Made by a program: the position numbers and the translations under genes. Shown in pieces: positions 1 to 9,083 of a stretch of DNA of 64,000 bases; positions within the stretch are counted from its first letter, which is position 1, and each line of letters begins with the position of its first letter. The notes under the pieces were generated by a model. It was not told the origin of the DNA and ran no database searches. It saw only the letters and a list, made by a program, of their open reading frames with translations. The stretch is from Caldilinea sp. CFX5 (GTDB lineage: Bacteria > Chloroflexota > Anaerolineae > Caldilineales > Caldilineaceae): contig QWII01000051.1 of NCBI GenBank assembly GCA_021405325.1, positions 1-64,000 of the forward strand, read 5' to 3'.

Positions 1-308
1 AAATTGCACCAGGTGTGGGAACCGGTCAAATAGACCACGCGCCCGCTCCCATCGCTAAAATACCGCCGATTGGCCGCCGATACCTGCAACGGCCCGGTGG
101 CCGCTTTTAGCCTAATTGATGCCAAAGATTGGGTTGCAATATTCGCCCTACGGCTAAATGGACCGACATCAGCAACAAAGCCTAAAGCAATAGCGCTACC
201 AGTCAACAGTAGACTGCAAACGGCGATAATCGAGAGCCTCCAATATAAGCCAGGATTTCGCCGGGAAAGTCGAAGGTGTACGCCATTCATTTGTGGTCGC
301 TTGGTCAT
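1..308 (-). CDS. Secreted/anchored DUF4038-like glycoside hydrolase, N-terminal fragment
   Basis: Only the first 102 codons are in the window; the rest lies beyond base 1. The ATG at 308 opens MTKRPQ, followed by a basic stretch and a hydrophobic segment at about residues 26-46 (signal peptide or membrane anchor). Around residues 76-100 the translation contains ANRRYFSDGSGRVVYLTGSH followed by TWCNF. This is the typical opening of the DUF4038 / apiosidase-like TIM-barrel glycoside hydrolases, where a short beta segment with 'RYF.D..G..V.L.G.HTW' precedes the barrel. By inference it is an extracellular glycosidase acting on or trimming the polysaccharide made by this locus. It is the last visible gene of the minus-strand block, 17 bp after the PIG-L gene. 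The assignment rests on one motif, so family confidence is moderate. Confidence 0.6.
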   Translation of the reverse strand, partial: MTKRPQMNGVHLRLSRRNPGLYWRLSIIAVCSLLLTGSAIALGFVADVGPFSRRANIATQSLASIRLKAATGPLQVSAANRRYFSDGSGRVVYLTGSHTWCN

Positions 309-325
309 ATGGTTAAGTTTATTTC

Positions 326-976
326 TTAAAGGACCATCTTTCGGCTGTAAAAAGCCTCAGCATAGGTATGAGGCGCTTTTGACTCAATACCCCGCAACCT
401 GAGAATTGCCAAAAAGGTCTCGCCGGTGAACCAATGCTTATTCGTTTGGCTCTGGAAGTAGGTGAGGAGACAAGATACTTTTTGCTGGCAGGTTCGCTCA
501 TCTAAAGGCACAAAAAAATTGGGCGAACCCAAATCACCATCATACTTGGGAATCTCATATTCTAAAATAAAGTGGTCGCGGAAAGTGTTCCAGGTCAAAT
601 CTGCGATTAGCCGGTGATCCTGATGTAAATCCTGACGATGATGGGTGAAAATTATGTCAGGTGACACCTCCTTTAACTGTTCAAAGTTCTGCTTTATTTC
701 TGCACCCTGGAATGGAAAAAAACCATCTTTAAAATCTTTGATGATCACATGCGTTTCTTTGGCTCCTGCCAAAAAAGCGGCGGCGCTGGCCATGGCTTCC
801 GCGGCCCGTTGCTGCGGCGCGCTGAAGACCACCCAGTAAACCCGCAGGTGTGGGTAGGCTTGCAGCAGCCGTAAGATCGTGCCGCCGCAGCCAATCTCAA
901 TATCATCACTATGCGCGCCCAGGCATAGCACAACTGGATGAGCAACTTGTGCAAAATTTAGTGTAAGCGTGAGCAA
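326..976 (-). CDS. PIG-L (LmbE-like) family deacetylase
   Basis: 216 aa. PIG-L/LmbE enzymes are Zn-dependent hydrolases that remove N-acetyl groups from GlcNAc-type amino sugars or related small molecules. The N-terminal AHSDDIEIG (residues 21-29) corresponds to the family's AHPDDE metal-binding motif with Pro replaced by Ser. A second cluster, THHRQDLHQDH, carries the HxxH half of the zinc site. The length is typical of the family, and there is no signal peptide, so it is probably cytoplasmic. It starts 2 bp after the cytidylyltransferase stop, so it is co-transcribed with the sugar-nucleotide genes. The context suggests it deacetylates a sugar intermediate of that pathway; the substrate is unknown. 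Confidence 0.88.
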   Translation of the reverse strand: MLTLTLNFAQVAHPVVLCLGAHSDDIEIGCGGTILRLLQAYPHLRVYWVVFSAPQQRAAEAMASAAAFLAGAKETHVIIKDFKDGFFPFQGAEIKQNFEQLKEVSPDIIFTHHRQDLHQDHRLIADLTWNTFRDHFILEYEIPKYDGDLGSPNFFVPLDERTCQQKVSCLLTYFQSQTNKHWFTGETFLAILRLRGIESKAPHTYAEAFYSRKMVL

Positions 977-978
977 GG

Positions 979-1863
979 TTATCCCTCGGTATGAACCTGT
1001 GGTAAAACGTTGGAGCGATCCAGCAAGACGAAATTACCGTTGATTTTTGCCCCTTTTGGGTTGATTTGTTGGTATGACTGCTCGCATGGTTTTTCCCAGA
1101 TTGCCCAAGGTGGGTTGCCGTGTTCATACATATCATCAAAGAGCTTTTTTTCTTTAAAGGTGTCCATACAGGCCCAAAATCCTGGATTCTGGTAGGCGAT
1201 TAACTGTTGGTCTGCAATCAACCGTTGAAATGGCTCAACGACTAACTCTTCACCCTCAGCCATATACTCAAAGAGTGCATTCCTGAAAATGAAGAAGCCG
1301 CCGTTAATCCAAAAATCACCTTGATCGATGGGACGAATACTTGTTACCAAGCCATTTTGTTCATATGTCACTTGATGAAAGGATTGTGATGGGCGTACAG
1401 CCAAAAAGCTGGCAATTTTATTCTGCCGCTGGAAAAAGGTAATATAGTCAGCAAGGTTGAGGTTGGTTAGCCCATCGGCGTAATTTGCCATAAATAGATC
1501 TTCGCCTGCAAGATAGGGCTGCACAGCCTTAAGCCGCTGGCCGATATTGACGTGTAAACCGGTATCGACAAAGGTTATCGTCCAATCGGAAATATCACGG
1601 TTAACAATACGTACAGCGCGTCCGCCCTCGCTCATAACAAAATCATTAGACAAACATTCATCGTAGCTCAAAAAGTAGCGTTTAATATAGTCGCCGCGGT
1701 AGCCAAGACAAAGAATAAAGTCACAGTGACCAAAGTGGGCATAATATTTCATCAGATGCCAAATAATCGGACGATAACCAATTTCGACCATCGGCTTAGG
1801 AATGGTCTCTGAGTATTCACGGAGTCGGGTTCCCAAACCACCACAGAACAAAACGACTTTCAT
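979..1863 (-). CDS. Glucose-1-phosphate cytidylyltransferase-like nucleotidyltransferase
   Basis: 294 aa. The enzyme would activate a hexose-1-phosphate as a CDP-sugar, the entry step to CDP-deoxyhexoses. The start MKVVLFCGGLGTRL is chosen because AGGAGG lies 5 nt upstream; a longer reading frame would run through that ribosome site. Visible features are the nucleotidyltransferase signature CGGLGTRLREYSETIPKPM (residues 7-25), the RfbF-type sugar-binding text IGYRPIIWHLMKYYAHFG, and the YADGLTN segment. These match the CDP-glucose pyrophosphorylase branch (RfbF) better than RmlA or GalU. No CDP-glucose 4,6-dehydratase of the RfbG type is visible nearby, so the next step may be catalysed by the SDR at 6763-7797 or by a gene outside the window. 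Confidence 0.85.
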   Translation of the reverse strand: MKVVLFCGGLGTRLREYSETIPKPMVEIGYRPIIWHLMKYYAHFGHCDFILCLGYRGDYIKRYFLSYDECLSNDFVMSEGGRAVRIVNRDISDWTITFVDTGLHVNIGQRLKAVQPYLAGEDLFMANYADGLTNLNLADYITFFQRQNKIASFLAVRPSQSFHQVTYEQNGLVTSIRPIDQGDFWINGGFFIFRNALFEYMAEGEELVVEPFQRLIADQQLIAYQNPGFWACMDTFKEKKLFDDMYEHGNPPWAIWEKPCEQSYQQINPKGAKINGNFVLLDRSNVLPQVHTEG

Positions 1864-1947
1864 GATTTCCTCCTGGAATTTCAACCCGCCCAGAATTTAG
1901 GCGTCTACGGGGGATCATTTCTTTGCAATAGCCTTACTGCATACCGG

Positions 1948-3336
1948 TTAGTTATAGCGCCGAAAAACCGGCTTGGTTGGTCCACCAACGAGATACTTCT
2001 CAACACCTTCATCGAGCGCGCGGCGATAAATTGCGAGCGCCTCGTGAATAGCCATGATTGTATGGTCTATCTCAACATCACGATGGGAGTAGCTGATAAC
2101 CAATGACGGAAGCAACAGACCGCGCTTGATCGTTTCCTGCATAAAGAGGGCGCGGAAGAGTTGCGATGGTTGACCGTTCTGGTCACGTGTGCTGTAGACC
2201 AAATTACACGGAAAACCGACAACCTCGACATACTTTTCTAGCCCATGATCAGCAATGGCGTAACAAATCCCATCGGCCAAGCGCCTGCCTTGGCGCTTCA
2301 GATAGCCAACAACATCCTCTGTACGATAAATTCGCATAGTCTCGATGGCGGCGGCTAAAGCGTGCGTTTCGGCGCCATAGGTAGTGGAGAGGAGGAAGAC
2401 CCGTTCACGGTTGTGCTGTAGACCGCCTAATTCCATAATCTCGCGCCGGCCGACCAGCGCAGCAATGGCGAAACCGTTGCCCAACGCTTTACCAAATGTG
2501 GAAAGATCGGGGACTACCTGGTACAGACTCTGCACGCCGCCAAGATTATGACGAAATCCGGTAATGATCTCGTCGAGAATAAAAAGCGCGCCATTTTGGT
2601 GGCAGATGCGCTTCACCTCGTGCAAGAAATTATCCTGCGGGGGAGAGTACTTTTCCGGTTCCATGAGTAAGCACGCAATGCGGCCAGGATAGCGTTCGAA
2701 CAAGCGCTCCACACTGGCTAAGTCGTTGTAATGAAAGGTCACAGTCAACTCCTGAATGACTTGTGGTATGCCGGCATTCATGGCCGAGGCGCCAATGAAC
2801 CAATCATCAACGGAAAAGAAGGGATGATCTACACAAATACCGATCATATCGCGCCCAGTGTAGGCCCGCGCCAACTTGACGGCAGCCGTGGTAACGTCGG
2901 AACCGTTTTTGGCGAACTTGACCATGTCAGCGCCAGGAATGAGCGCCAGGAGTTGTTCTGCACACGTAAGCTCAATCAGCGCTGGTCGCGTAAAATTAAT
3001 GCCTTGTTGCATGGCACGATAAGCAGCCTCTACCACTGGCCTATAGGCATGGCCTAAGGTCACAGCGCGCAGCCCCATGCCATATTCGATGTACGCGTTA
3101 CCATCGACATCCCAAACATGACAGCCTTCACCGCGCAAAATAAAGCCCGGCGCCAATTCAGGATATTGATCGTCACCTTTGGCATAGGTGTGAGCGCCGC
3201 CTGGAATCAGCGAATGGCTTTTGGGCTGGAGCAATTTCGATTGAGCAAAGTTAGAAATCCGGGGCATCTGCGCTTGCGCCGCAACCAGTGACCCCCTTTC
3301 TCGACCCGTGGCATTTACAGTGACATTTGTGGTCAT
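1948..3336 (-). CDS. Glutamate-1-semialdehyde aminomutase-like class III PLP enzyme
   Basis: 462 aa, fold type I PLP enzyme of the class III aminotransferase / GSA 2,1-aminomutase group. Visible are an N-terminal SLIPGGAHTYAKGDDQYPE-type opening, FAKNGSDVTTAAVKLARA for cofactor phosphate binding, FILDEIITGFR (Asp to the PLP nitrogen) and the Schiff-base lysine in LSTFGKALGNGF. A strong site (GAGGAG about 8 nt upstream) supports this ATG. A housekeeping role in haem synthesis is unlikely, because the gene sits between a DUF4910 protein and a CDP-sugar nucleotidyltransferase. Similar divergent GSAM-like proteins are common in surface-polysaccharide loci. By inference it transaminates or isomerises a sugar-derived keto intermediate; the substrate is unknown. 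Confidence 0.85.
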   Translation of the reverse strand: MTTNVTVNATGRERGSLVAAQAQMPRISNFAQSKLLQPKSHSLIPGGAHTYAKGDDQYPELAPGFILRGEGCHVWDVDGNAYIEYGMGLRAVTLGHAYRPVVEAAYRAMQQGINFTRPALIELTCAEQLLALIPGADMVKFAKNGSDVTTAAVKLARAYTGRDMIGICVDHPFFSVDDWFIGASAMNAGIPQVIQELTVTFHYNDLASVERLFERYPGRIACLLMEPEKYSPPQDNFLHEVKRICHQNGALFILDEIITGFRHNLGGVQSLYQVVPDLSTFGKALGNGFAIAALVGRREIMELGGLQHNRERVFLLSTTYGAETHALAAAIETMRIYRTEDVVGYLKRQGRRLADGICYAIADHGLEKYVEVVGFPCNLVYSTRDQNGQPSQLFRALFMQETIKRGLLLPSLVISYSHRDVEIDHTIMAIHEALAIYRRALDEGVEKYLVGGPTKPVFRRYN

Positions 3337-3504
3337 GCTTGACTCCTCAATCTTCAGCTATCCTGTCGATTGCATTGAACTGGTGTACACGGTTAAGCGT
3401 ATCAGTAGTCCGCAGTCGTGTGGTCGCGTAGTCCAGCGTCAATCCATAGCCACTTTGGCTGCATTGCGGTCTACTGAGTATGGATTTATTTCTGTGTCAA
3501 GCCA

Positions 3505-4824
3505 TCATGGAATAATTTCTTCCAGCAGATGGTGTTCGACTAATACCGCAGCTACTTCGCGAAGGATGGTAAATTTGCAGCCCGACTTTGCGGCAATATC
3601 GAGCAGTGAGTGGCTACCGTCGGCGTAATTCAACACCCATAACATGGCTAATTCGCTGGCTTTGGCATCTTTCCGCCCGCCGAACAAATCATAAAGCCCG
3701 CGTCGGCCCAACTGCGGTTCACACTTAGGATTTGTTCGTCGATAATAACGGTTGCCTTCGAGGACATCGCATACCTTAAGATAAGTCACTAACGCATCGG
3801 CGAGCGCCCAAGGTTGTATAAAGCTAAGATTATCGGCCGAGGTATGATATTCGGCAAAGCGCCCGTGGGGCGTTCTCGTCAAGCTGCCTACTGCTAAATT
3901 AAAGCCGGGCGAACAATACTGGCGTTCGTCATAGCCATAGGGCGAGAAGTCCTGGATCGCAAATGCCTTCCCTGATTCTTTTAGCACCTGGAGGACAGCC
4001 TGATCGATTTCAGCATCACCCCGTCGGCTGCGCTTGTATGTAAGGTTGCCGCTATCGCCGACACAGGCGACAACCAGACCATGCCGGATCTGTGCCGCCT
4101 GCTCCTCGTGATCATTAAGCCAGGTGATAGCGCCAATCGTACCTGGCAAAAAGAGGAAACGGTATGAATAGCGACGGGCAAGTGGCGTTATATAGTTTGC
4201 CAGATAAGTTGCCAGCGCCATGCCCGACAGATTGTCATTGCACAAGGCAGGGTGGCAACTGTGACATGAAATCAATATCTCCTCTTTGCTGGCCCCCGGC
4301 AGGAAATATTCACCATAGGTCAGATGGCCCTGTTCGAGCGATGAATCAATGTAGACTTCATAGTCTCCTTCCGCCATCTGTTCCAACGTCCGTTGGCTAA
4401 GACAGAAGCCCCAGGTTTCCTGATAGTAGGCGGTGCGGTAGGGAAACCAGTCGGGATGTTCCGGCAGCGTATGCAGATGTTCCCTTAACTCGGCCAGAGA
4501 GATAGTCCGCTGAATCGGAATACTGTAATTGACGACATGTAAACTGGAATCGGCAAAGTCGACAATCTTTTCACCCTTGTCATTCCGAATGTATGCTTCC
4601 CGGATATTCCACTCCTTGGGTACAATCCAATCAAAGACCTGTGTGCCGGTTGGGATCTCGTGAAGTTGCAGCGGAATGTGTTGTTGCAGGATACGGAGCG
4701 ATTGCCGCACGCCATTGCCAGTAATGCTGCGGCAAATCGGATAGAGTTGGGCGATCAGATCATACATTGCACACCCAATGCTATCAAGCTCCATGCTTTC
4801 CTGGCGTTCTGCAAACGTCATCAT
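3505..4824 (-). CDS. DUF4910 (M28-like aminopeptidase-fold) protein
   Basis: 439 aa. It matches the DUF4910/DUF2172 family, a zinc-peptidase fold followed by a winged helix. The N-terminus YPICRSITGNGVRQSLR, then GTQVFDWIVPKEWNIREAYI, is diagnostic. Putative metal residues are in ISCHSCHPALCNDNLSG and EYHTSADN, and FLPGTIGAITWL is the usual mid-domain motif. The last 90 residues form the winged-helix tail. The ATG overlaps the upstream stop as ATGA, with GGAG upstream, so translation is coupled to the RmlC-like gene. Members of this family recur in LPS and capsule clusters with no proven activity; a hydrolase or amidase role on a nucleotide-sugar intermediate is inference. Confidence 0.85.
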   Translation of the reverse strand: MMTFAERQESMELDSIGCAMYDLIAQLYPICRSITGNGVRQSLRILQQHIPLQLHEIPTGTQVFDWIVPKEWNIREAYIRNDKGEKIVDFADSSLHVVNYSIPIQRTISLAELREHLHTLPEHPDWFPYRTAYYQETWGFCLSQRTLEQMAEGDYEVYIDSSLEQGHLTYGEYFLPGASKEEILISCHSCHPALCNDNLSGMALATYLANYITPLARRYSYRFLFLPGTIGAITWLNDHEEQAAQIRHGLVVACVGDSGNLTYKRSRRGDAEIDQAVLQVLKESGKAFAIQDFSPYGYDERQYCSPGFNLAVGSLTRTPHGRFAEYHTSADNLSFIQPWALADALVTYLKVCDVLEGNRYYRRTNPKCEPQLGRRGLYDLFGGRKDAKASELAMLWVLNYADGSHSLLDIAAKSGCKFTILREVAAVLVEHHLLEEIIP

Positions 4825-5366
4825 ATGCTCTCCTGCGTCAGGTTGAAGTTTGGATAAGTCGCATCGCGCCCTGAAATTACTGTAATCGCCCGCGGCCAGG
4901 TAATGGCAAAAGCCGGATCATCCCAACGAAAGCCACGTGCCGCCGTTGGCATATAGAATTCTGACATCTGATAAAAAATTTCCGTATGGTCTTCCAGCGT
5001 CAAAAAACCGTGGGCGCAGCCTTCCGGTACATAAAGCATGGTATGTTCATCTGCTGTCAGCGTAACGCCGATATGTTGCATAAAGGTTGGTGATGTCGGG
5101 CGCAGATCGATGATCACATCGTAAATGGCGCCGTTTGTGCAACGCACCAATTTGGCTTCCGCTTGGGGTTCAACCTGATAGTGCATACCACGCAAAGTTC
5201 CCGCCTTTTCGTTGTAGGAAACATTGCATTGAACCAGGCGTGGGTTTAGACCATGCGCTTCGAACTCCCGTTGACACCAAGCGCGTGCAAAGAAGCCGCG
5301 GTTGTCAGATAACCGTTCCATTCGAATCAGATAAGCACTGCTCAGTTTGGTGGCTTCAAAGATCAT
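4821..5366 (-). CDS. dTDP-4-dehydrorhamnose 3,5-epimerase family protein (RmlC-like)
   Basis: 181 aa, the normal RmlC cupin length. These enzymes epimerise C3 and/or C5 of nucleotide-4-keto-6-deoxyhexoses. Conserved features are SDNRGFFARAW, GTLRGMHYQ with the catalytic base His, KLVRCTNGAIYDVIIDLR, YVPEGCAHGFLTL, and the C-terminal Tyr region EIFYQMSEFYMP. RGFRWDDPAFAITWP resembles the canonical 'GIRWND..' ending, except that the usual Glu before it is replaced (TAARGF). Beside a CDP-type nucleotidyltransferase and a C-methyltransferase, it more likely acts on a CDP- or other NDP-4-keto sugar than on dTDP-rhamnose. It overlaps the DUF4910 gene by 4 bp. Confidence 0.88.
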   Translation of the reverse strand: MIFEATKLSSAYLIRMERLSDNRGFFARAWCQREFEAHGLNPRLVQCNVSYNEKAGTLRGMHYQVEPQAEAKLVRCTNGAIYDVIIDLRPTSPTFMQHIGVTLTADEHTMLYVPEGCAHGFLTLEDHTEIFYQMSEFYMPTAARGFRWDDPAFAITWPRAITVISGRDATYPNFNLTQESI

Positions 5367-5396
5367 TGGCTGGCTTCAGTTCTTCTCTATAATTCC

Positions 5397-6692
5397 TCAT
5401 GGATAAACTATTACATATGGAATCGGCGCCACGAATTGGCCGCCCCATGCCCGAATATAACCAACCTGCGCCATAATCTCATCCTTAAAGTTCCATGGCA
5501 GAATCAAAACGTAGTCGGGTTGTGTTTCTTTGAGTTTGTCGGGGTGAAAGATGGGAATATGGGTGCCGGGCAAGAATTTCCCCTGTTTATATGGATTGCG
5601 ATCAACCGTATAGGCAAGAAAGTCAGTGCGAATACCGCAGTAGTTGAGTAGGGTGTTGCCTTTGCCTGGCGCGCCATAGCCAACCACAGATTTCCCCGCA
5701 TTTCTGCAATGGATCAGAAATGCCAGCAGGTTGCGCTTTGTCGCCTTGACTTGTTCACCAAAGGCGGCATAATAGGCTAGATCGGTAACGCCGGCAGCAA
5801 CTTCACGCGTGTTGAGTTCCGTTGCACGTTGACAAATTGGTTTTGTTGTGTCTTCTGTGTGTCGGGCATAGATGCGCAGTGAGCCGCCATGCGTTGGCAA
5901 TTCTTCAACGTCGAAAAGTGTAAGCCCATGCGCGGCGAATATCTTGTTGACTGTGGCAAAACTGAAATATGAAAAGTGTTCGTGATAAATTGTATCGAAT
6001 TGATTCTCGGCAACCAGGCACATTAGATGGGGAAATTCCATTGTGATCACGCCTGACGGTTTCAAAACAAGCTTCAGCCCTGCCACAAAATCATTGAGAT
6101 CAGGGACCTGCGCAAGCACGTTGTTTCCTACTAATAGATCCGCTTGTATGTCATTGGCGACCAAGGCGCGGGCGCTTTCTGTGCCAAAGAATTCAATTCG
6201 CGTTGGCACGCCTTTGTCAATAGCGACTTTGGCTACATTGGCAGCCGGTTCAATCCCCAAGACAGGAATCCCTTTTTTGACAAAGTATTGCAACAGATAG
6301 CCGTCATTACTCGCCACTTCGAGTACCTGGCTAGTACTGTTGAGATGAAAACGTTCCATCATCAGATTCGTGTAGTGTTGTGCATGTTGTAGCCAGGTGT
6401 CAGCGTAGGATGAAAAATAGGCGTATTCCGTAAAGATATGCGTTGGGCTTACATACTCTTCCAACTGAACCAGGAAGCAATGCTCACACACGTAAACGTG
6501 AAGCGGGTAGAAAGGCTCCATTTGATTCAATTGATCGGCGCTGAGGTAACTTTCACAGAGTGGCGACATGCCCAAATCGACAAAGGTATGGCGTAATGGT
6601 GTGTTGCAGAAACGGCAGATTGGCCCGTAAGCAGGGCCAATCGGCGGCCCAACCCGAGGCGTACTCACACCCGCATCTATCGCTAGCGTCAT
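5397..6692 (-). CDS. Sugar C-methyltransferase (SAM-dependent, Zn-binding N-domain)
   Basis: 431 aa with the three-part architecture of TylC3/NovU/TcaB9-type sugar C-methyltransferases. First comes a small zinc domain, CRFCNTPLRH ... CEHCFLVQLE (four Cys, residues about 26-90). Next is a Rossmann SAM domain with VLEVASNDGYLLQYF. Last is a C-terminal domain with VVGYGAPGKGNTLLNYCG and the ending TQPDYVLILPWNFKDEI. These enzymes add a methyl group to C3 or C5 of NDP-4-keto-deoxy sugars, giving branched sugars. AAGG lies before the ATG. With the neighbouring SDR, epimerase and cytidylyltransferase, this predicts a C-methyl-branched deoxy sugar. The exact carbon methylated cannot be read from sequence. 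Confidence 0.88.
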   Translation of the reverse strand: MTLAIDAGVSTPRVGPPIGPAYGPICRFCNTPLRHTFVDLGMSPLCESYLSADQLNQMEPFYPLHVYVCEHCFLVQLEEYVSPTHIFTEYAYFSSYADTWLQHAQHYTNLMMERFHLNSTSQVLEVASNDGYLLQYFVKKGIPVLGIEPAANVAKVAIDKGVPTRIEFFGTESARALVANDIQADLLVGNNVLAQVPDLNDFVAGLKLVLKPSGVITMEFPHLMCLVAENQFDTIYHEHFSYFSFATVNKIFAAHGLTLFDVEELPTHGGSLRIYARHTEDTTKPICQRATELNTREVAAGVTDLAYYAAFGEQVKATKRNLLAFLIHCRNAGKSVVGYGAPGKGNTLLNYCGIRTDFLAYTVDRNPYKQGKFLPGTHIPIFHPDKLKETQPDYVLILPWNFKDEIMAQVGYIRAWGGQFVAPIPYVIVYP

Positions 6693-6762
6693 GGACTTAC
6701 CCTTTCTTCTTCACCCGTCAACCGTAAGCGGACAAAGTTACCTAGTGGCGGCGTACAGCCAA

Positions 6763-7797
6763 TCAAGTTAGCAGCGTTGTCCAGCGCAAGGTCGAATCCA
6801 GTTGTCCGCTCCTGAGGAGTTGTTTAACATGCTCAATTCGTTTGTATTGCGGACCTTCGAATTCTTCCTGCTTCACACCATATTTTTGATATACTTCGTA
6901 TAATTCTTGTGCGCCCCGACGTGCGTGCCACTGGGGTTTGAAGTCTGGCAAGATGCGCCTAATTTTGGAAAAATCCACACGATAGGTGCGCTTGTCTGGT
7001 TCAGCATCAGGCGCATATTCAACACGAGAGCCAGGGACTGTTTCGCTAACAATGGTTGCCAGATCGCGAATTTGATAATTTTCCTCATTGATGCCTACAT
7101 TGAATGCCTGGTTGTGGACGGCAGCACGAGAGGCGTTAAGCACAGCAATAAAGGCACGCGCAATATCTTCAATATGGACAATCGGCCGCCAGGGACTTCC
7201 GTCGCTTTTTAGATAGACAAGGCCAGTGGTATAGGCCCAAGCCACCAAATTATTGAGTACAAGATCAAAGCGATGACGCGCGGAGACGCCATAGGCTGTA
7301 GCATTGCGCAGATAGGTTGGGCTAAAGCTGGCATCAGCTAATTCGGCGACATCGCGCTCGACCAGCACCTTTGAATGACCATACACAGTCACCGGCTTGA
7401 ATTCCGCTTCCTCAGTCAATATGGTATCGCCGGCAGCACCGTAAGTACTACAGGATGAGGAAAAAAGAAAGCGTGGTACGCCCACCTGCTTGGCCAATGT
7501 TGCTAAACGCAGGGAGGCCCGATAGTTGATATCATAGGTTAAGTTGGGATTCAAGTTGCCGAGCGGATCATTGGAGAGCGCTGCCAGGTGAATGATAGCC
7601 TCAAAGCCCGCCAAATCCGATGCCGCGACATCCCGAATATCCTTTTTGATTTCAGGAATTGCAGGTATAGTTTTGCCGAATGTACACTGTTTGTAAAGGT
7701 CAGTATCTAGCCCAAATACGTCATGGCCTGCCGCCTTCAGCATCGGCGTTAGGACGACGCCAATGTAGCCGTTGTGACCAGTAACTAAGACGCGCAT
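6763..7797 (-). CDS. NAD-dependent sugar epimerase/dehydratase (extended SDR)
   Basis: 344 aa. It has the N-terminal nucleotide-binding motif [12 protein letters not shown] (GxxGxxG) and the catalytic Ser region FSSSCSTYG. The Tyr-Lys pair is in TVYGHSKVL, and [11 protein letters not shown] and [16 protein letters not shown] are typical of NDP-sugar SDRs. The start is backed by AAGGAG 5 nt upstream. It could be the 4,6-dehydratase, 4-ketoreductase or epimerase of the CDP-sugar branch; sequence alone does not decide, though SxxSTYG-type SDRs of this length commonly partner the C-methyltransferase found next to it. It acts in the cytoplasm with NAD(P). Confidence 0.85.
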   Translation of the reverse strand: MRVLVTGHNGYIGVVLTPMLKAAGHDVFGLDTDLYKQCTFGKTIPAIPEIKKDIRDVAASDLAGFEAIIHLAALSNDPLGNLNPNLTYDINYRASLRLATLAKQVGVPRFLFSSSCSTYGAAGDTILTEEAEFKPVTVYGHSKVLVERDVAELADASFSPTYLRNATAYGVSARHRFDLVLNNLVAWAYTTGLVYLKSDGSPWRPIVHIEDIARAFIAVLNASRAAVHNQAFNVGINEENYQIRDLATIVSETVPGSRVEYAPDAEPDKRTYRVDFSKIRRILPDFKPQWHARRGAQELYEVYQKYGVKQEEFEGPQYKRIEHVKQLLRSGQLDSTLRWTTLLT

Positions 7798-7832
7798 TGT
7801 TTCTCCTTGTTTATGTTACAGAAGCTTGTAAG

Positions 7833-9029
7833 TTACAGGAGCATTTCATATTGGTCGTCGAGCAACTTGCGGTAGTAATCTGCTTGATCGTGAATTTGAC
7901 ACACAATTTGATCAACTTCATGAATACAAGCAGTGAATTGTTCAACAAGGCGCTCAGTGGTAAAATGCTCAATGTGCTGGCAATAGCGCCCAAGGCCCAT
8001 TTCCTTCATTAGCAGATCATTCTTCTCATGATAGCCAAGCGAAATTACGGGCCGCCCCAGCATTAGCGAACATAGCACGTTATGGAAGCGACTTGCTACA
8101 ATAATATCTGTCTGGGCAATTTGATAAAAAAGGTCATTGACATTCGTGATTTCTTGGACGATAAGCTTTTCCTGCCAATGGGGTTCACCCTCTTCTTTTA
8201 CAAATTCAGTGATTTCCCGGACCGGTCGCATATCTGCTATATCCCCCGAAATGACCCGGACGGTGAATCCTGCGCGGAGCAACCAGGTGACAAAATGTTT
8301 TATTTTTGAAAAATATTTCTGATAGACACTCTCACCAGTAACAGCCAGCCAGCCATAGTAATTGATCAACCCTAATCCCACCACGGTTGGCGTAGCGGAG
8401 AGTTTTTTAGGGACTGGCAATGATGCCTTCGGTAGACTAAAAACAAGATCTGGGTATAAGGTGTCACGAGATGTATCGTAACCAAGACTCTGCAGATAAT
8501 TGAAGGCGGCCATTTCGCGATACGAACGGTAATCTGCCATTCGCAAGGCTTTGAGCATCAAGAATTTGCTAATGCGGTTCAAAATCGGGCCAACGCCAAC
8601 ACTCAGAAAAATAACTTGCGCTCCGCCCAGCTTGGCAGCCTTGCACCATTTGTAGAGCGTATAGGGCGCATGCCAAGGCCGGCGGACGCCCATATCATCA
8701 ACGGCGCCTGTCCCCACCACGATAAATTTATCCCCTGGCTGAAACCATTTTGGACTCTGCAACCAGAAGAGAATCTCATCCGTCAGACGTAAACAGAGTC
8801 GTATAATGCGCGATGGCTGACTACCGAAACCAGGTTTATCTGTATATGCCCCGCTTGTGGGCAGTGTCTGGATGCCAAAACGCTTTGAAACTTCGCCGGA
8901 GCCGGTGCAAACACAGATTATATTTGCATTCGGTTGATATTTTTTAATGTGATAAAGCGCTGCTTCGAGCGAAGCATCATTCCCAGTATTGCCCGATCCA
9001 AAATTTCCATAAAGAATAATTTTATCCAT
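7833..9029 (-). CDS. Polysaccharide pyruvyl transferase family protein
   Basis: 398 aa, WcaK/CsaB-like. These enzymes put a pyruvate ketal from PEP onto polysaccharide sugars. The N-terminus IILYGNFGSGNTGNDASLEA is the family's glycine-rich opening. KFIVVGTGAVDD and IIFLSVGVGPI-like text follow, and the C-terminal signature IVASRFHNVLCSLMLGRPVISLGYH (positions about 320-344) is highly diagnostic. AGGTGAT precedes the ATG. Pyruvylation would add negative charge to the glycan, consistent with the sulfotransferase elsewhere in the block. An inverted repeat lies just upstream (9049-9080). The acceptor sugar is unknown. Confidence 0.88.
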   Translation of the reverse strand: MDKIILYGNFGSGNTGNDASLEAALYHIKKYQPNANIICVCTGSGEVSKRFGIQTLPTSGAYTDKPGFGSQPSRIIRLCLRLTDEILFWLQSPKWFQPGDKFIVVGTGAVDDMGVRRPWHAPYTLYKWCKAAKLGGAQVIFLSVGVGPILNRISKFLMLKALRMADYRSYREMAAFNYLQSLGYDTSRDTLYPDLVFSLPKASLPVPKKLSATPTVVGLGLINYYGWLAVTGESVYQKYFSKIKHFVTWLLRAGFTVRVISGDIADMRPVREITEFVKEEGEPHWQEKLIVQEITNVNDLFYQIAQTDIIVASRFHNVLCSLMLGRPVISLGYHEKNDLLMKEMGLGRYCQHIEHFTTERLVEQFTACIHEVDQIVCQIHDQADYYRKLLDDQYEMLL

Positions 9030-9048
9030 ATCATCACCTATCTATAGT

Positions 9049-9080
9049 ACTTGTACAATTCTTGCACCAGTTGTACAAGT
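9049..9080. promoter_or_regulatory. 10-bp inverted repeat upstream of the pyruvyltransferase gene
   Basis: ACTTGTACAA (9049-9058) and its exact reverse complement TTGTACAAGT (9071-9080) are separated by 12 bp. It begins 20 bp upstream of the pyruvyltransferase ATG on the minus strand. The symmetry fits an operator or a short RNA hairpin in the leader. There is no T-run, so it is not an intrinsic terminator. No regulator can be named. Confidence 0.4.
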
Positions 9081-9083
9081 AAC

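Noticed and set aside
1948..3336. Housekeeping HemL (haem biosynthesis)
   Set aside because: Embedded in a sugar-nucleotide operon with DUF4910 and cytidylyltransferase, no other haem genes; treated as a GSAM-like sugar-pathway enzyme.
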